14,631 nt of DNA from contig JADGCE010000064.1 of NCBI GenBank assembly GCA_015229095.1, forward strand, positions 1-14,631. Reading direction: 5' to 3'. Below are positions 1 to 7,596 of this stretch, in pieces. The notes under the pieces were generated by a model, which was not told the origin of the DNA, searched no databases, and saw only the letters and a program-made list of their open reading frames with translations. The translations under genes were made by a program, and so were the position numbers. The number at the start of each line of letters is the position of its first letter. Position 1 is the stretch's first letter. This stretch comes from Magnetococcales bacterium (GTDB lineage: Bacteria; Pseudomonadota; Magnetococcia; Magnetococcales; Magnetaquicoccaceae).

Positions 1-67
1 CCAACAGACCAGCCGCCGCCGTGGCACTGGTCGAGGCCAAATCGTGAACCGCTTGCGTATTACTCAT
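1..67 (-). CDS. Unidentified protein, 5' end only (runs off the window)
   Basis: A minus-strand reading frame begins with ATG at 67 and stays open to the window edge, giving 22 codons (MSNTQAVHDLASTSATAAAG...). The start is supported by a strong Shine-Dalgarno, AAGGAG, about 5 nt upstream (reverse complement of 73-78). The visible N-terminus is Ala/Thr/Ser-rich, with no recognisable signal peptide or family motif. It diverges from the receiver-histidine kinase that begins at 278. Too little is visible to name a function. The evidence that it is a gene is the ribosome binding site plus the open frame. Confidence 0.55.
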   Translation of the reverse strand, partial: MSNTQAVHDLASTSATAAAGLL

Positions 68-123
68 AGAGACTCCTTTGCAGCAACAGATGGTTTCCTT
101 GGGTGCGGGACCATGATCTCTCC

Positions 124-146
124 CCCACCCCTTGCGCCGGGGAGGG
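124..146. other. Imperfect GC-rich stem-loop between divergent genes
   Basis: CCCACCCC (124-131) faces GGGGAGGG (139-146) across a 7-nt loop. That gives a seven-pair stem with one A/A mismatch. Neither strand carries a T-run after it, so it is not a convincing intrinsic terminator. It lies in the 210-bp divergent spacer between the partial gene and the kinase. It could be a regulatory element or chance in GC-rich DNA. Confidence 0.25.
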
Positions 147-180
147 TACTCGGGAATGGTTGAGGAGTCCAGCAAAAATA

Positions 181-208
181 GTGACAAGCGGGTTTCCTCT
201 TGTATTAC
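181..208 (+). promoter_or_regulatory. Candidate sigma-70 promoter for the receiver-histidine kinase at 278
   Basis: GTGACA (181-186, five of six to the -35 consensus) is separated by 16 nt from TATTAC (203-208, four of six to the -10 consensus). This would start transcription near 215 and leave a leader of about 63 nt before the ATG at 278. It is a sequence match only; no experimental support can be seen. Confidence 0.35.
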
Positions 209-277
209 GGCGCGCCATGGTCCACACTGGTCAGTGATTCTTTTTCCGGAAACAGCGTGCTCAGGGGAGTTGTTTGG

Positions 278-1444
278 ATGGATCGTGGCATGCATAGTCT
301 ATCGTCAGAGGGTTTTGTGGGGAGCGTCGAGCGTTCCATCCTACTCATCGTCGATGATGAACGGTTCAATCTGACGATTCTCCAGGATCTGCTGGGCGCG
401 GACTATGATATTGTTGTCGCCAAAACGGGTGAACAGGCCCTGCAACGGCTGGCCAGCGAGCCCTCCCCCGATCTGATTTTGCTGGATATCGTCATGCCCG
501 GCATGGATGGCTATGCGGTGCTGGCAGAGCTGCAAGGCAATGCAAAAACCCGGGATATTCCGGTCATCTTTGTCACCAGCATGGATACGGCAACCGACGA
601 GTCGGAGGGGTTGCGCATGGGGGCGGTGGATTATATCAGCAAACCCTTCTCCCCCATGGTGGTCCAGGCCCGGGTCAAAACCCAACTTGCTCTGCAAAGG
701 AGCCTGCGGCGGGAAAAAGCGCAAAATCTGGTGCTATCCAAGCAAAACAAGGAGTTGCAGGAGCTGAATCTGCTCAAAAACAAATTTCTCGGCATGGCCG
801 CCCATGACCTGCGCAATCCCTTGTCTGTGCTCATTGGCATGAGCGACCTGCTCCTGGGCGACCATTTGCCGAAAGAAAATCAGCGGGATTTTTTGACCAG
901 CATCTACCGTACCAGCGAGCAGATGCTGGCTTTGGTCAACGATCTCCTGGATGTGGCCGTCATTGAGAGCGGCCATTTTGTGCTCAACAAACAGCATGGA
1001 CGCCTGGATCTGTTGCTGCAGGAACGGCTCCGTCTGGCCCAGTTTGCCGCCCAGGGCAAGGGGAGCCGGATTGAACAGGGGGAAACCGGGGAGGTGCTGG
1101 CCCTTTTTGATGGAGAACGGTTGGCCCAGGTGATGGATAATCTGCTCTCCAATGCCGTCAAATTTTCTCCCCCAGGCAGCCGGATCCAGGTTGATCTGGC
1201 GCAGGAAGAGAGGGAGGTCGTGTTTTCCGTGCTGGACCAGGGGCCAGGAATTCCCGAATCGGAGCAGCAGCGGTTATTTGCACATTTTCAAAGATTAAGC
1301 AATCAGCCCACGGGGGGGGAGAAGAGCACCGGCCTGGGATTGGCCATCAGTCACAAGATTGTCACAGCCCACGGGGGGAGTATCCAGGCCGTTTGCCAAC
1401 CCGGCGGAGGCAGCCGTTTTATCGTGCGGTTGCCCTCTCCATGA
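278..1444 (+). CDS. Receiver domain-histidine kinase (soluble REC-HisKA-HATPase)
   Basis: A 388-residue cytoplasmic signalling protein. Residues 21-135 are a CheY-like receiver: acidic pair in IVDDE, phospho-acceptor Asp70 in LILLDIVMPGMDG, Lys122 in the SKPF motif. A helical linker (about 140-168) leads to a HisKA dimerisation domain with the H-box FLGMAAHDLRNPL, His176. The C-terminal HATPase has an N-box (DNLLSNAVKFSP, from 287), G1 (DQGPGIP, from 320) and G2 (TGLGLAI, from 351). There is no transmembrane, PAS or GAF segment, so the input is probably phosphotransfer to or from the receiver rather than ligand sensing. The ATG at 278 is chosen because AGGGGAG lies 8 nt upstream; the frame is open further upstream but lacks a good ribosome site. 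It is convergent with the FixJ-type regulator, 30 nt away. Its partner is unknown. Confidence 0.93.
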   Translation: MDRGMHSLSSEGFVGSVERSILLIVDDERFNLTILQDLLGADYDIVVAKTGEQALQRLASEPSPDLILLDIVMPGMDGYAVLAELQGNAKTRDIPVIFVTSMDTATDESEGLRMGAVDYISKPFSPMVVQARVKTQLALQRSLRREKAQNLVLSKQNKELQELNLLKNKFLGMAAHDLRNPLSVLIGMSDLLLGDHLPKENQRDFLTSIYRTSEQMLALVNDLLDVAVIESGHFVLNKQHGRLDLLLQERLRLAQFAAQGKGSRIEQGETGEVLALFDGERLAQVMDNLLSNAVKFSPPGSRIQVDLAQEEREVVFSVLDQGPGIPESEQQRLFAHFQRLSNQPTGGEKSTGLGLAISHKIVTAHGGSIQAVCQPGGGSRFIVRLPSP

Positions 1445-1474
1445 GGAGAACAGATGGCTTGCCTGGAGAGAGAG

Positions 1475-2161
1475 TCAACCGGTACACTCGGAGAGCCAGA
1501 CCAGATGCACCAGCTCGGCCACCGACTTGACCTCCATCTTGACCATAATGTTGGCCCGATGCGTCTCCACGGTTTTGGTGCTGAGGCCCAAAAGGGCGGC
1601 GATCTCCTTGCTCCGTTTGCCGGTGACCATCCAATCCATGACCACCCGCTCCCGTTCGGAAATTTTTGCCAGTCGCGCGACGGCGCCGTCCCGGAGAATC
1701 TGCCGGTTGCGCAGGTGGACAGAGAGGCGGAGCGCCTCCTGGGTGGTATCCAGAAGGTGTTGGTCGTTGAACGGTTTTTCAAGAAAATCAAAGGCGCCCT
1801 TGCGCATGGCCCGCACGGCCATGGGCCAGTCCACATAACAAGAGATAAAAATGATGGGAATGACACGGCCTTCGTCCAATAATTTTTCCTGGAGTTCCAG
1901 GCCGCTCATACCCGGCATGCGGACATCCAGCAACAGGCAACCGGGTTGCGTGGGGTCAAACTGTTCCAGAAAGGCGTGGGCGGAAGCAAAGGCTTTGACC
2001 GTCAAATGCACCGATTCCAGCAGGGAGGGCAGGGAAGCGCGGATGGCATGGTCATCGTCCACGACATAGACGACCGGTTCTGCGGTTGCAGACCCTTGCA
2101 CCAGCGGTAGTAAAGAGAGGGCATGACATGATTTGATGGATGTCATCTGCCTTTCTGCCAT
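1475..2161 (-). CDS. FixJ/NarL-type response regulator (receiver + LuxR HTH)
   Basis: A 228-residue DNA-binding response regulator. After a 28-residue leader, a receiver spans about 29-145: acidic patch VVDDD, phospho-acceptor Asp79 in CLLLDVRMPGMSG, switch Ser107 in IFISCY, Lys129 in LEKPF. The C-terminal LuxR-type helix-turn-helix (about 166-224) has the typical SERERVVMDWM and GLSTKTVETHRANIMVKM signatures, which place it with FixJ/TtrR/NodW-like proteins that activate transcription when phosphorylated. The ATG at 2161 is supported by AGGAGGT 7 nt upstream; the frame extends to 2254 without a comparable site. It is transcribed towards the kinase at 278-1444 and away from the one at 2656. 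It is the only visible transcriptional output for these kinases. Its regulon cannot be inferred from this window. Confidence 0.93.
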   Translation of the reverse strand: MAERQMTSIKSCHALSLLPLVQGSATAEPVVYVVDDDHAIRASLPSLLESVHLTVKAFASAHAFLEQFDPTQPGCLLLDVRMPGMSGLELQEKLLDEGRVIPIIFISCYVDWPMAVRAMRKGAFDFLEKPFNDQHLLDTTQEALRLSVHLRNRQILRDGAVARLAKISERERVVMDWMVTGKRSKEIAALLGLSTKTVETHRANIMVKMEVKSVAELVHLVWLSECTG

Positions 2162-2267
2162 CGTTGACCTCCTGTCGGCTTGGGTGGAGCACACGTTCAT
2201 CAGAGCCCTGTCATGGGATACGATTGAGCACAGGGGGGTGACCAGAGGGAGCACGCCTCTACCACGG

Positions 2268-2297
2268 AAGATAATTCCCTTTAGAACACATTGTCAA
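2268..2297 (-). promoter_or_regulatory. Candidate sigma-70 promoter for the FixJ-type regulator
   Basis: On the minus strand a perfect TTGACA (reverse complement of 2292-2297) is followed after 18 nt by TATCTT (reverse complement of 2268-2273, four of six to consensus). Transcription would begin near 2261, about 100 nt before the ATG at 2161. A very AT-rich block lies immediately upstream and could act as an UP element. Confidence 0.45.
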
Positions 2298-2536
2298 GTT
2301 TTTATGTTGTTAGTGGAACGCCGATTTGTGGATTTTCCGCTAAATAACTTTAATATTTTTTTTAATTTTTTTTAAAAAAAGGTTAATAAAGATTTACATT
2401 TTTTGTGCCACGGGATTGCTGTAAGTAAAAATACCGACCATAATAGATAATTATACAATCTTCTGTTGGTCTTCTTTGGGCAACTGCATATCAGTATGGA
2501 TCCTTGTTTTTTATCGTCTATAAATTCATTTAGTTA

Positions 2537-2565
2537 TTGACAAAAAACGGTTCATACACTACTTT
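2537..2565 (+). promoter_or_regulatory. Candidate sigma-70 promoter for the second receiver-histidine kinase
   Basis: A perfect TTGACA (2537-2542) is followed after the optimal 17 nt by TACTTT (2560-2565, three of six to the -10 consensus). Transcription would start near 2572, leaving a leader of about 85 nt that contains the hairpin at 2598-2630. The -35 is strong and the -10 weak, as is common for promoters that depend on an activator. Confidence 0.45.
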
Positions 2566-2597
2566 GTCGGTGAAATGAGTGGCCAGTCCCACGGCTC

Positions 2598-2630
2598 CCA
2601 AGGGTGATAGGGCATGAACCACCCTTTTGG
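2598..2630 (+). other. Leader hairpin upstream of the second receiver-histidine kinase
   Basis: CCAAGGGTG (2598-2606) pairs with CACCC plus TTGG (2620-2630, with a TT bulge), forming nine pairs around a 13-nt loop. It lies in the predicted mRNA leader and ends about 12 nt before the AAAGGA ribosome site of the gene at 2656. It has no U-run, so it is not a standard terminator. A role in translation or mRNA stability is possible but unproven. Confidence 0.3.
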
Positions 2631-2655
2631 AACAACAAAATGAAAGGAAACCAAG

Positions 2656-3765
2656 ATGAAAATACTCATTGTTGACGATAACACAGAACTGCGCATGGTA
2701 CAAGCCTCCGCACTCGCCCAGTTGGGTTGGCAAAGCGAGCAGGCCGAGCATGGCATGGCGGCTTTGCGCATCTACAAGGCGAAACATGCCCAACTGGATG
2801 CCATTCTGCTGGACCAGATGATGCCCGACATGGAGGGTTTGCAACTGTTGCCCAAACTGCTGGCAATCAACCCCCAGGCAACGGTCATCATGATGACCGC
2901 CCATGCCTCCATTCCCCTGGTCACCGAGTTCATGCGGCAGGGGGGGAGCGGCTTTATCGAAAAGCCCATCACCCATTTTCTCATTTTAAAATTGCGCATC
3001 GAGGAGGCCATCCAGCAGGCCGGACACAAGAGGGCGTTGGAAGAGATGCGGATCGCCCAACGAACGATGCAGCAACTCAATCAGGAAAAAGATGCCTTCC
3101 TCTCCAACCTGAGCCACGAACTCCGGACCCCTTTGACCGCCATTTTACAATTTGCCGACCTGGCCCGGCGCAAATGGACAGCCGAGCAACCTCTGGAAGC
3201 GATGGCCATGCTGGATATGCTCCTGGCCAGCAAGACGCGGCTGTTAAATTTTGTAACCAATATCGAATATTTGGCGCGCCTTCACACCGGACAGCTGCCC
3301 TGTCACCCGGTGACCGACCGGCTGATGCCGCTGCTGGAGTCTGTGCTGCAGGAGATGCGACAACGCTCCGCACCACACAATCTGCAGTGGAGCGTGGTGG
3401 GGGACCCCTCCCTGCAGGCCCATTTTGATGCGGCCATGCTGCGCACCGCTCTGGTGGAGTTGGCGGACAATGCCCGGCAATTTTCCCCCGAAGGAGGGCG
3501 CATCGATTTTGTGGTCACCGAATCCGAGAGCCAGGTCAAACTGGCCATCCTGGATGCCGGTCCTGGCATTCCGGAGGCGGAACTGGAGGCCATCTTTGCC
3601 CCGTTTACGGCCAGCAGTCGCACCCGTTCCGACGCAGGAGGGCGGGGGCTGGGGTTGGCGGTTGCCCGAGGGTTGCTGCACTTGCAAGGCGGCACCGTCT
3701 GGGCAGCCAACCGGCCAGCCTCCCCCGGCGCCCTCTTTACCGTGCTGTTGGCCAAAGAGGGATAG
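2656..3765 (+). CDS. Receiver domain-histidine kinase (soluble REC-HisKA-HATPase), second copy
   Basis: A 369-residue soluble signalling protein with the same architecture as the one at 278-1444 but clearly diverged. The receiver occupies about 1-120: IVDDN, phospho-acceptor Asp53 in ILLDQMMPDMEG, Thr81 in MMTAHAS, Lys103 in IEKPI. The H-box FLSNLSHELRTPLTAI has His154. The ATP-binding domain has the N-box LVELADNARQFSP (from 266), G1 DAGPGIP (from 300) and G2 GGRGLGLAV (from 328). No membrane or sensor domain is visible, so it probably acts inside a phosphorelay. The ATG at 2656 follows AAAGGA with about 7 nt spacing, and a sigma-70-like promoter lies about 90 bp upstream. Its stop is only 15 nt from the convergent end of the ATPase D gene. 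Confidence 0.93.
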   Translation: MKILIVDDNTELRMVQASALAQLGWQSEQAEHGMAALRIYKAKHAQLDAILLDQMMPDMEGLQLLPKLLAINPQATVIMMTAHASIPLVTEFMRQGGSGFIEKPITHFLILKLRIEEAIQQAGHKRALEEMRIAQRTMQQLNQEKDAFLSNLSHELRTPLTAILQFADLARRKWTAEQPLEAMAMLDMLLASKTRLLNFVTNIEYLARLHTGQLPCHPVTDRLMPLLESVLQEMRQRSAPHNLQWSVVGDPSLQAHFDAAMLRTALVELADNARQFSPEGGRIDFVVTESESQVKLAILDAGPGIPEAELEAIFAPFTASSRTRSDAGGRGLGLAVARGLLHLQGGTVWAANRPASPGALFTVLLAKEG

Positions 3766-3780
3766 GAAGCGGCGCAACGC

Positions 3781-4395
3781 TCAATCGTTCACACGTTTTA
3801 AACGCACCCGCACGGCCTCCTCCTGCTCCATCTCTTCCATGTGCAGCTCCATCGCATGGATGCCTTGTTCCAACTCGGGCAGCAGGACATTCTCCAGGGC
3901 ACGTGCCCGGCGTTCCGTGCGTTTGTATTCGGCCAGCAGACGCTGCACATTGCCGGAGAGGGCGGCCAGTTCGGCACTGATGCGCACCAGATGGGCAAAG
4001 GTTTGCTGCAGGAGACGGCTTTCCGGGGAGCGGTTCAGGGCCTCTCCCGCCGAACCCTCCCCCTGGCCGGGGGGCAGGCTGACCGCATCCAGGAGTACGA
4101 CCCCGAAAAAATGGCGCACTTCCCGCTGGATGACGACCTCTTCGTCCGCCGCTGCCGCCTGCACCTGCAGCCCCTGCAAACCATGGCGACTCAGGGCCTG
4201 GCGCAGAGAGAGCACCGCCTCCTGCTGCATCTGAAGCCACTGGGTGCGCACCCGTCGATAGTGTTCAAACTGGCGGGCCATCTCGGCGGCCAGCAACAAC
4301 CGTTTTTCATCCAGGAAGCGAAACCCCTCCCCCATGACCTGACGTTCTTCCCGTGCCCTCAACAGGGCACTGCGGGTGGGAGCGTTTTCCATCAT
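3781..4395 (-). CDS. atpD: V/A-type ATPase subunit D (central rotor stalk)
   Basis: A 204-residue protein with the subunit D signature: a basic N-terminal helix NAPTRSALLRAREERQVM, a DEKRLLLAAEM segment, and a C-terminal helix with RRARALENVLLPELEQGI. These N- and C-terminal helices form the antiparallel coiled-coil shaft that turns inside the A3B3 head. The length matches the family (about 200-220). The start overlaps the end of subunit B (ATGA); a second ATG follows directly and could also be used. It is the last gene of the operon, as D commonly is in V/A-ATPase clusters, and it ends 15 nt from the convergent kinase with no obvious intrinsic terminator. Confidence 0.93.
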   Translation of the reverse strand: MMENAPTRSALLRAREERQVMGEGFRFLDEKRLLLAAEMARQFEHYRRVRTQWLQMQQEAVLSLRQALSRHGLQGLQVQAAAADEEVVIQREVRHFFGVVLLDAVSLPPGQGEGSAGEALNRSPESRLLQQTFAHLVRISAELAALSGNVQRLLAEYKRTERRARALENVLLPELEQGIHAMELHMEEMEQEEAVRVRLKRVND

Positions 4396-5789
4396 GCCGA
4401 CTCCGCATCGGCAACCCGGTAGGCAGCGATTTGCGCATCACTGAGCCGGGAGAGCTCAGTCAAGGGTAACTGGCGCAACAGGGCCCACCCCACCGCCATG
4501 CTCTCCTCCAGGCTGCGTGGTCGCTCCTGGTGGATAAACTGCGTCTCAAACTGCTGACCGAAGCGGAGCATGCAGCGATCTTCCGGGGTCAGGCCGTCAC
4601 TGCCCACCACATTGGCCAGCAGGCGTACCTGGGTGGCGCGGGCATAGGAGGCATAGAGTTGATTGGCCAGGGCCGGATGATCGGCATGGGTAAACCCTGC
4701 GCCGATGCCATCCTTCATGAGGCGCGACAGACTGGGCAAAAGGCCGACCGGTGGATAGATCCCCTCCCTGTCCAGGCTGCGATTGAGGGTGATTTGCCCC
4801 TCGGTGATATAACCGGTCAAATCGGGAATGGGGTGGCTGATATCGTCGGAGGGCATGGTGAGAATCGGCAACTGGGTCAGGGTGCCGGGTTTGTCCTGCA
4901 AGCTGCCGGCCCGCTCGTACAGGGTAGCCAGATCGGAATACATATAGCCCGGATAGCCTTTGCGACCGGGAATCTCCCCATGGCTGGCGGATACTTCGCG
5001 CAAGGCTTCGCAATAGTTTGTAAAATCTGTCATGATCACCAGGACGTGCCGCCCTTCGACAAAGGCCAGATATTCGGCGGCTGTCAGGGCGAAACGGGGA
5101 GCCAGCAGACGCTGGGTGCTGGAATCCGACGCCAGGTTGAGAAAAAGGGCTGTGCGCCCCAAAGCGCCACTCTCCTCCAGGGTACGGCGAAAAAATTCAG
5201 CGGTCTCAAAAGGCACGCCGATCCCGGCAAAGACAATGGCAAACGGGGTGGCCGAATCGGCACTGTTCAAGAGACGGGCGTGCAGGGCGATCTCGATGGC
5301 CAGACGGTTGTGCGGCAAGCCCCCTCCGGAAAAAATGGGCAATTTTTGGCCCCGTACCAGACTGTTGAGCAGATCGATGCTGGAGATGCCAGTCTCTATA
5401 AAATCGGCGGGTTTTTTGCGGCGCATGGGATTGAGAATGGCCCCATCCACCGCCATGCGGCTGCAGGCCGGAATGGGCGGACCCCCATCGGTCACCCGCC
5501 CAACCCCATCAAACACCCGGCCCAGGATACCCGGTCCCAGGGAAAAGGAGATGGGTTCACCCAAAAAACGGATGCGGGTCCCCCTCAATCCCAAACCGGT
5601 GCCGGATTCCAGAATTTCCACCGTCATGAAATCCTGATCCAGGGCGGCAATCCGACCCAGACGAGGCTGGCCGTCGGGGCCGCTGACCTCGACGGCCTCG
5701 TTGAGTCCCACATCGACCCGCCGATGGGCGAACAACAACGGACCATCCACGCGGGTGACGGCGTCGGTCAATGAAAGGGGTGTTCTCAT
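4392..5789 (-). CDS. atpB: V/A-type ATPase subunit B (non-catalytic head subunit)
   Basis: A 465-residue head subunit that alternates with A in the A3B3 hexamer. The degenerate nucleotide site reads IFSGGGLPHNRLA (152-164), the typical B-subunit replacement for a true Walker A, which marks it as non-catalytic. SLSRLMKDGIGAGFT (from 353) supplies the arginine expected to reach into the neighbouring A site (Arg356). An N-terminal beta-barrel (about 1-80) precedes the core, which also contains MTDFTNYCEALREVS (253-267) and GRKGYPGYMYSDLATLYERA. The length matches the family (about 460-470). Its ATG at 5789 lies 28 nt after the stop of A, and its stop overlaps the start of D. The ribosome site is weak (GGGA), so translation may partly depend on the upstream gene. 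Confidence 0.97.
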   Translation of the reverse strand: MRTPLSLTDAVTRVDGPLLFAHRRVDVGLNEAVEVSGPDGQPRLGRIAALDQDFMTVEILESGTGLGLRGTRIRFLGEPISFSLGPGILGRVFDGVGRVTDGGPPIPACSRMAVDGAILNPMRRKKPADFIETGISSIDLLNSLVRGQKLPIFSGGGLPHNRLAIEIALHARLLNSADSATPFAIVFAGIGVPFETAEFFRRTLEESGALGRTALFLNLASDSSTQRLLAPRFALTAAEYLAFVEGRHVLVIMTDFTNYCEALREVSASHGEIPGRKGYPGYMYSDLATLYERAGSLQDKPGTLTQLPILTMPSDDISHPIPDLTGYITEGQITLNRSLDREGIYPPVGLLPSLSRLMKDGIGAGFTHADHPALANQLYASYARATQVRLLANVVGSDGLTPEDRCMLRFGQQFETQFIHQERPRSLEESMAVGWALLRQLPLTELSRLSDAQIAAYRVADAESA

Positions 5790-5817
5790 GCAGGTTTCCC
5801 AGAGGTTCGGAGGGGGT

Positions 5818-7596
5818 TTATGGTAAACTCAAGGCCTTTTCCATGCTCTCTTCCAGCGGGGTAAAGAGTGCCAACTCGTCGTCACCAATCTCTTCCCCCA
5901 TGCGCTGCAAGCGACGCAGGATGGGCAGGCCCTGAATCTGCTCCACCGTCATGCCATTGGCCATGGCCTGCTCGGCCAATTCCATAAAACGATCCAACAG
6001 ACCCATCATACGGTTTTGTTTTTGTGGCGAAGCCGAACGATCCTTGCTGGCAAAGGCCGATTGCCGCAAAAAGGCCTCATTGAGCAGACCCGCCACCAGC
6101 AACGTCAACTGCTGCCGGGGCGGCATGGCCTCTTTGCCCAGAATCATGGCCATGCGCTCCAACCGCGCCTGCTCCTCCAGAATGGTCAAAAAACGACGCC
6201 GCTGCTTTCCCCAGTTGGGATTGCCCCGGGCATGCCACCAACTGGCCAACAGATCCGCATCCTCCGAATAGGAGGTCAGGGGATCGACGGCCGGATAAAA
6301 ACGGGCATGGGCCCGCTTGCGATCCAGGGCCCAAAAATTGCGCACATACCGTTTGGTATGGGTGGTCACCGGTTCGGAAAAATCGCTGGAGGGGGGACTG
6401 ACCGCCCCGATGATGGTCACCGAACCGCCCTTGCCCGCAAGGGTTTGCACCCGTGCCGCCCGTTCATAAAAATCGGCCAGCCGGGTGCTGAGATAGGCGG
6501 GATAGCCCCCTTCCCCCGGCAACTCTCCCAACCGCCCCGACACCTCCCGCAACGCCTCCGCCCAGCGACTGGTGGAGTCAGCCATCACGGCCACATGCAG
6601 ACCTTGATCCCGAAAATATTCGGCCACCGTGACCCCGGTATAGATGCTGGCCTCCCGGGCTGCCACCGGCATATTGGAAGTGTTGGCGATGATCACCATG
6701 CGCTCCATCAGGGGACGACCGCTGCGGGGATCTTCCAGGTGGGGAAATTCATCCAACACCCCGGCCATCTCGTTGCCCCGCTCGCCACAGCCCAGATAAA
6801 CGATGACATCGGCATTGCACCATTTGGCAATCGTCTCCAGCAACACGGTCTTGCCGGTGCCAAAACCGCCGGGCACCGTCGCCTTGCCACCACGGGCCAC
6901 CGGAAAGAGGCAATCCAGAATGCGCTGTCCGGTCAACAGGGGCGGACCGCTCGCCAACCGTTCCGCCACCGGACGGGGCACCCGCACCGGCCACGTGTGA
7001 CTCATGGCCACCGATCGCTCCTGACCCGTACCATCCCGCAGGATACAGAGGGGCGTCGTTTCGTCATAATGGCCCGCCGGGGCGATCCACACCACCTCCC
7101 CGCACCAGGCAGGCGGCACCAGACAGTATTGCCCGACGCGCACCGCATCCGGGCCGTCGGCTGTGACGCTCCTCTCCTGGGCGGCACCGAAGGGCTCGCC
7201 CCCTTTGAGAATGCGCCCCTGTGCCACCAAAGGTTGAAAAGGATGGAGCGGTTTGTCCCGGGTGCTTTGGCCGGGGGTGAGAAAATCGCGTTCGGCCCCC
7301 CCGGCCAACGGGCGCAGCAGACCGTCAAAGATGTGGCCCAGCAACCCCGGTCCCAGACGCACGGAGAGGGCGTGCCCCTCACCCCGCAACCGATCCCCCG
7401 GGCGCAGACCGGTGGTCTCCTCAAACACCTGCACGGTCAACTCCTGACCGCCGCTGGGCGGGTCCGCCTGCAGGCGCACCACCTCCCCTTGCAGACCACG
7501 CTCCCCCACCAGAACCGCTTCGTGCATATAAAAATCATCGTGACTGATCGCCCGCAACACCGGGCCACTGATCCAACGAATGGTGGCTTCGCTCAT
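5818..7596 (-). CDS. atpA: V/A-type ATPase subunit A (catalytic head subunit)
   Basis: A 592-residue catalytic subunit that hydrolyses or makes ATP. It has an N-terminal beta-barrel (GPVLRAI), then the non-homologous 'bulge' region that separates V/A-type A subunits from F-type beta (about 115-205). The Walker A is GGFGTGKT (243-250, Lys249), the catalytic glutamate is Glu272 in LGCGERGNEM, and the Walker B region is VAVMADSTSRWAEALRE (335-351). The C-terminal helical domain is complete. The ATG at 7596 has GAGGAGG 4 nt upstream and overlaps the end of subunit E (ATGA). Longer upstream reading would run into E and is rejected. One small oddity is that the second P-loop residue is Gly where the better-known sequences have Pro (GPFGSGKT). 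Confidence 0.97.
   Translation of the reverse strand: MSEATIRWISGPVLRAISHDDFYMHEAVLVGERGLQGEVVRLQADPPSGGQELTVQVFEETTGLRPGDRLRGEGHALSVRLGPGLLGHIFDGLLRPLAGGAERDFLTPGQSTRDKPLHPFQPLVAQGRILKGGEPFGAAQERSVTADGPDAVRVGQYCLVPPAWCGEVVWIAPAGHYDETTPLCILRDGTGQERSVAMSHTWPVRVPRPVAERLASGPPLLTGQRILDCLFPVARGGKATVPGGFGTGKTVLLETIAKWCNADVIVYLGCGERGNEMAGVLDEFPHLEDPRSGRPLMERMVIIANTSNMPVAAREASIYTGVTVAEYFRDQGLHVAVMADSTSRWAEALREVSGRLGELPGEGGYPAYLSTRLADFYERAARVQTLAGKGGSVTIIGAVSPPSSDFSEPVTTHTKRYVRNFWALDRKRAHARFYPAVDPLTSYSEDADLLASWWHARGNPNWGKQRRRFLTILEEQARLERMAMILGKEAMPPRQQLTLLVAGLLNEAFLRQSAFASKDRSASPQKQNRMMGLLDRFMELAEQAMANGMTVEQIQGLPILRRLQRMGEEIGDDELALFTPLEESMEKALSLP

Larger units (their letters stand above)
2162..2655. 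other. AT-rich divergent intergenic region
   Basis: No gene is supported in these 494 bases. The stretch from about 2275 to 2560 is strikingly AT-rich compared with the GC-rich genes around it. It includes two T8 runs (2356-2363 and 2366-2373) followed directly by A7 (2374-2380). A promoter candidate on each strand flanks this core (2268-2297 minus, 2537-2565 plus), and a hairpin lies at 2598-2630. It probably holds the shared control region of the FixJ-type regulator and the second kinase. The A/T tracts suggest intrinsic curvature or a nucleoid-protein (IHF- or H-NS-like) target. Confidence 0.5.

Noticed and set aside
4530..5774. Plus-strand open frame (about 414 codons) antisense to subunit B
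   Set aside because: It is the shadow of a clear V/A-ATPase B gene, and its translation shows no domain.
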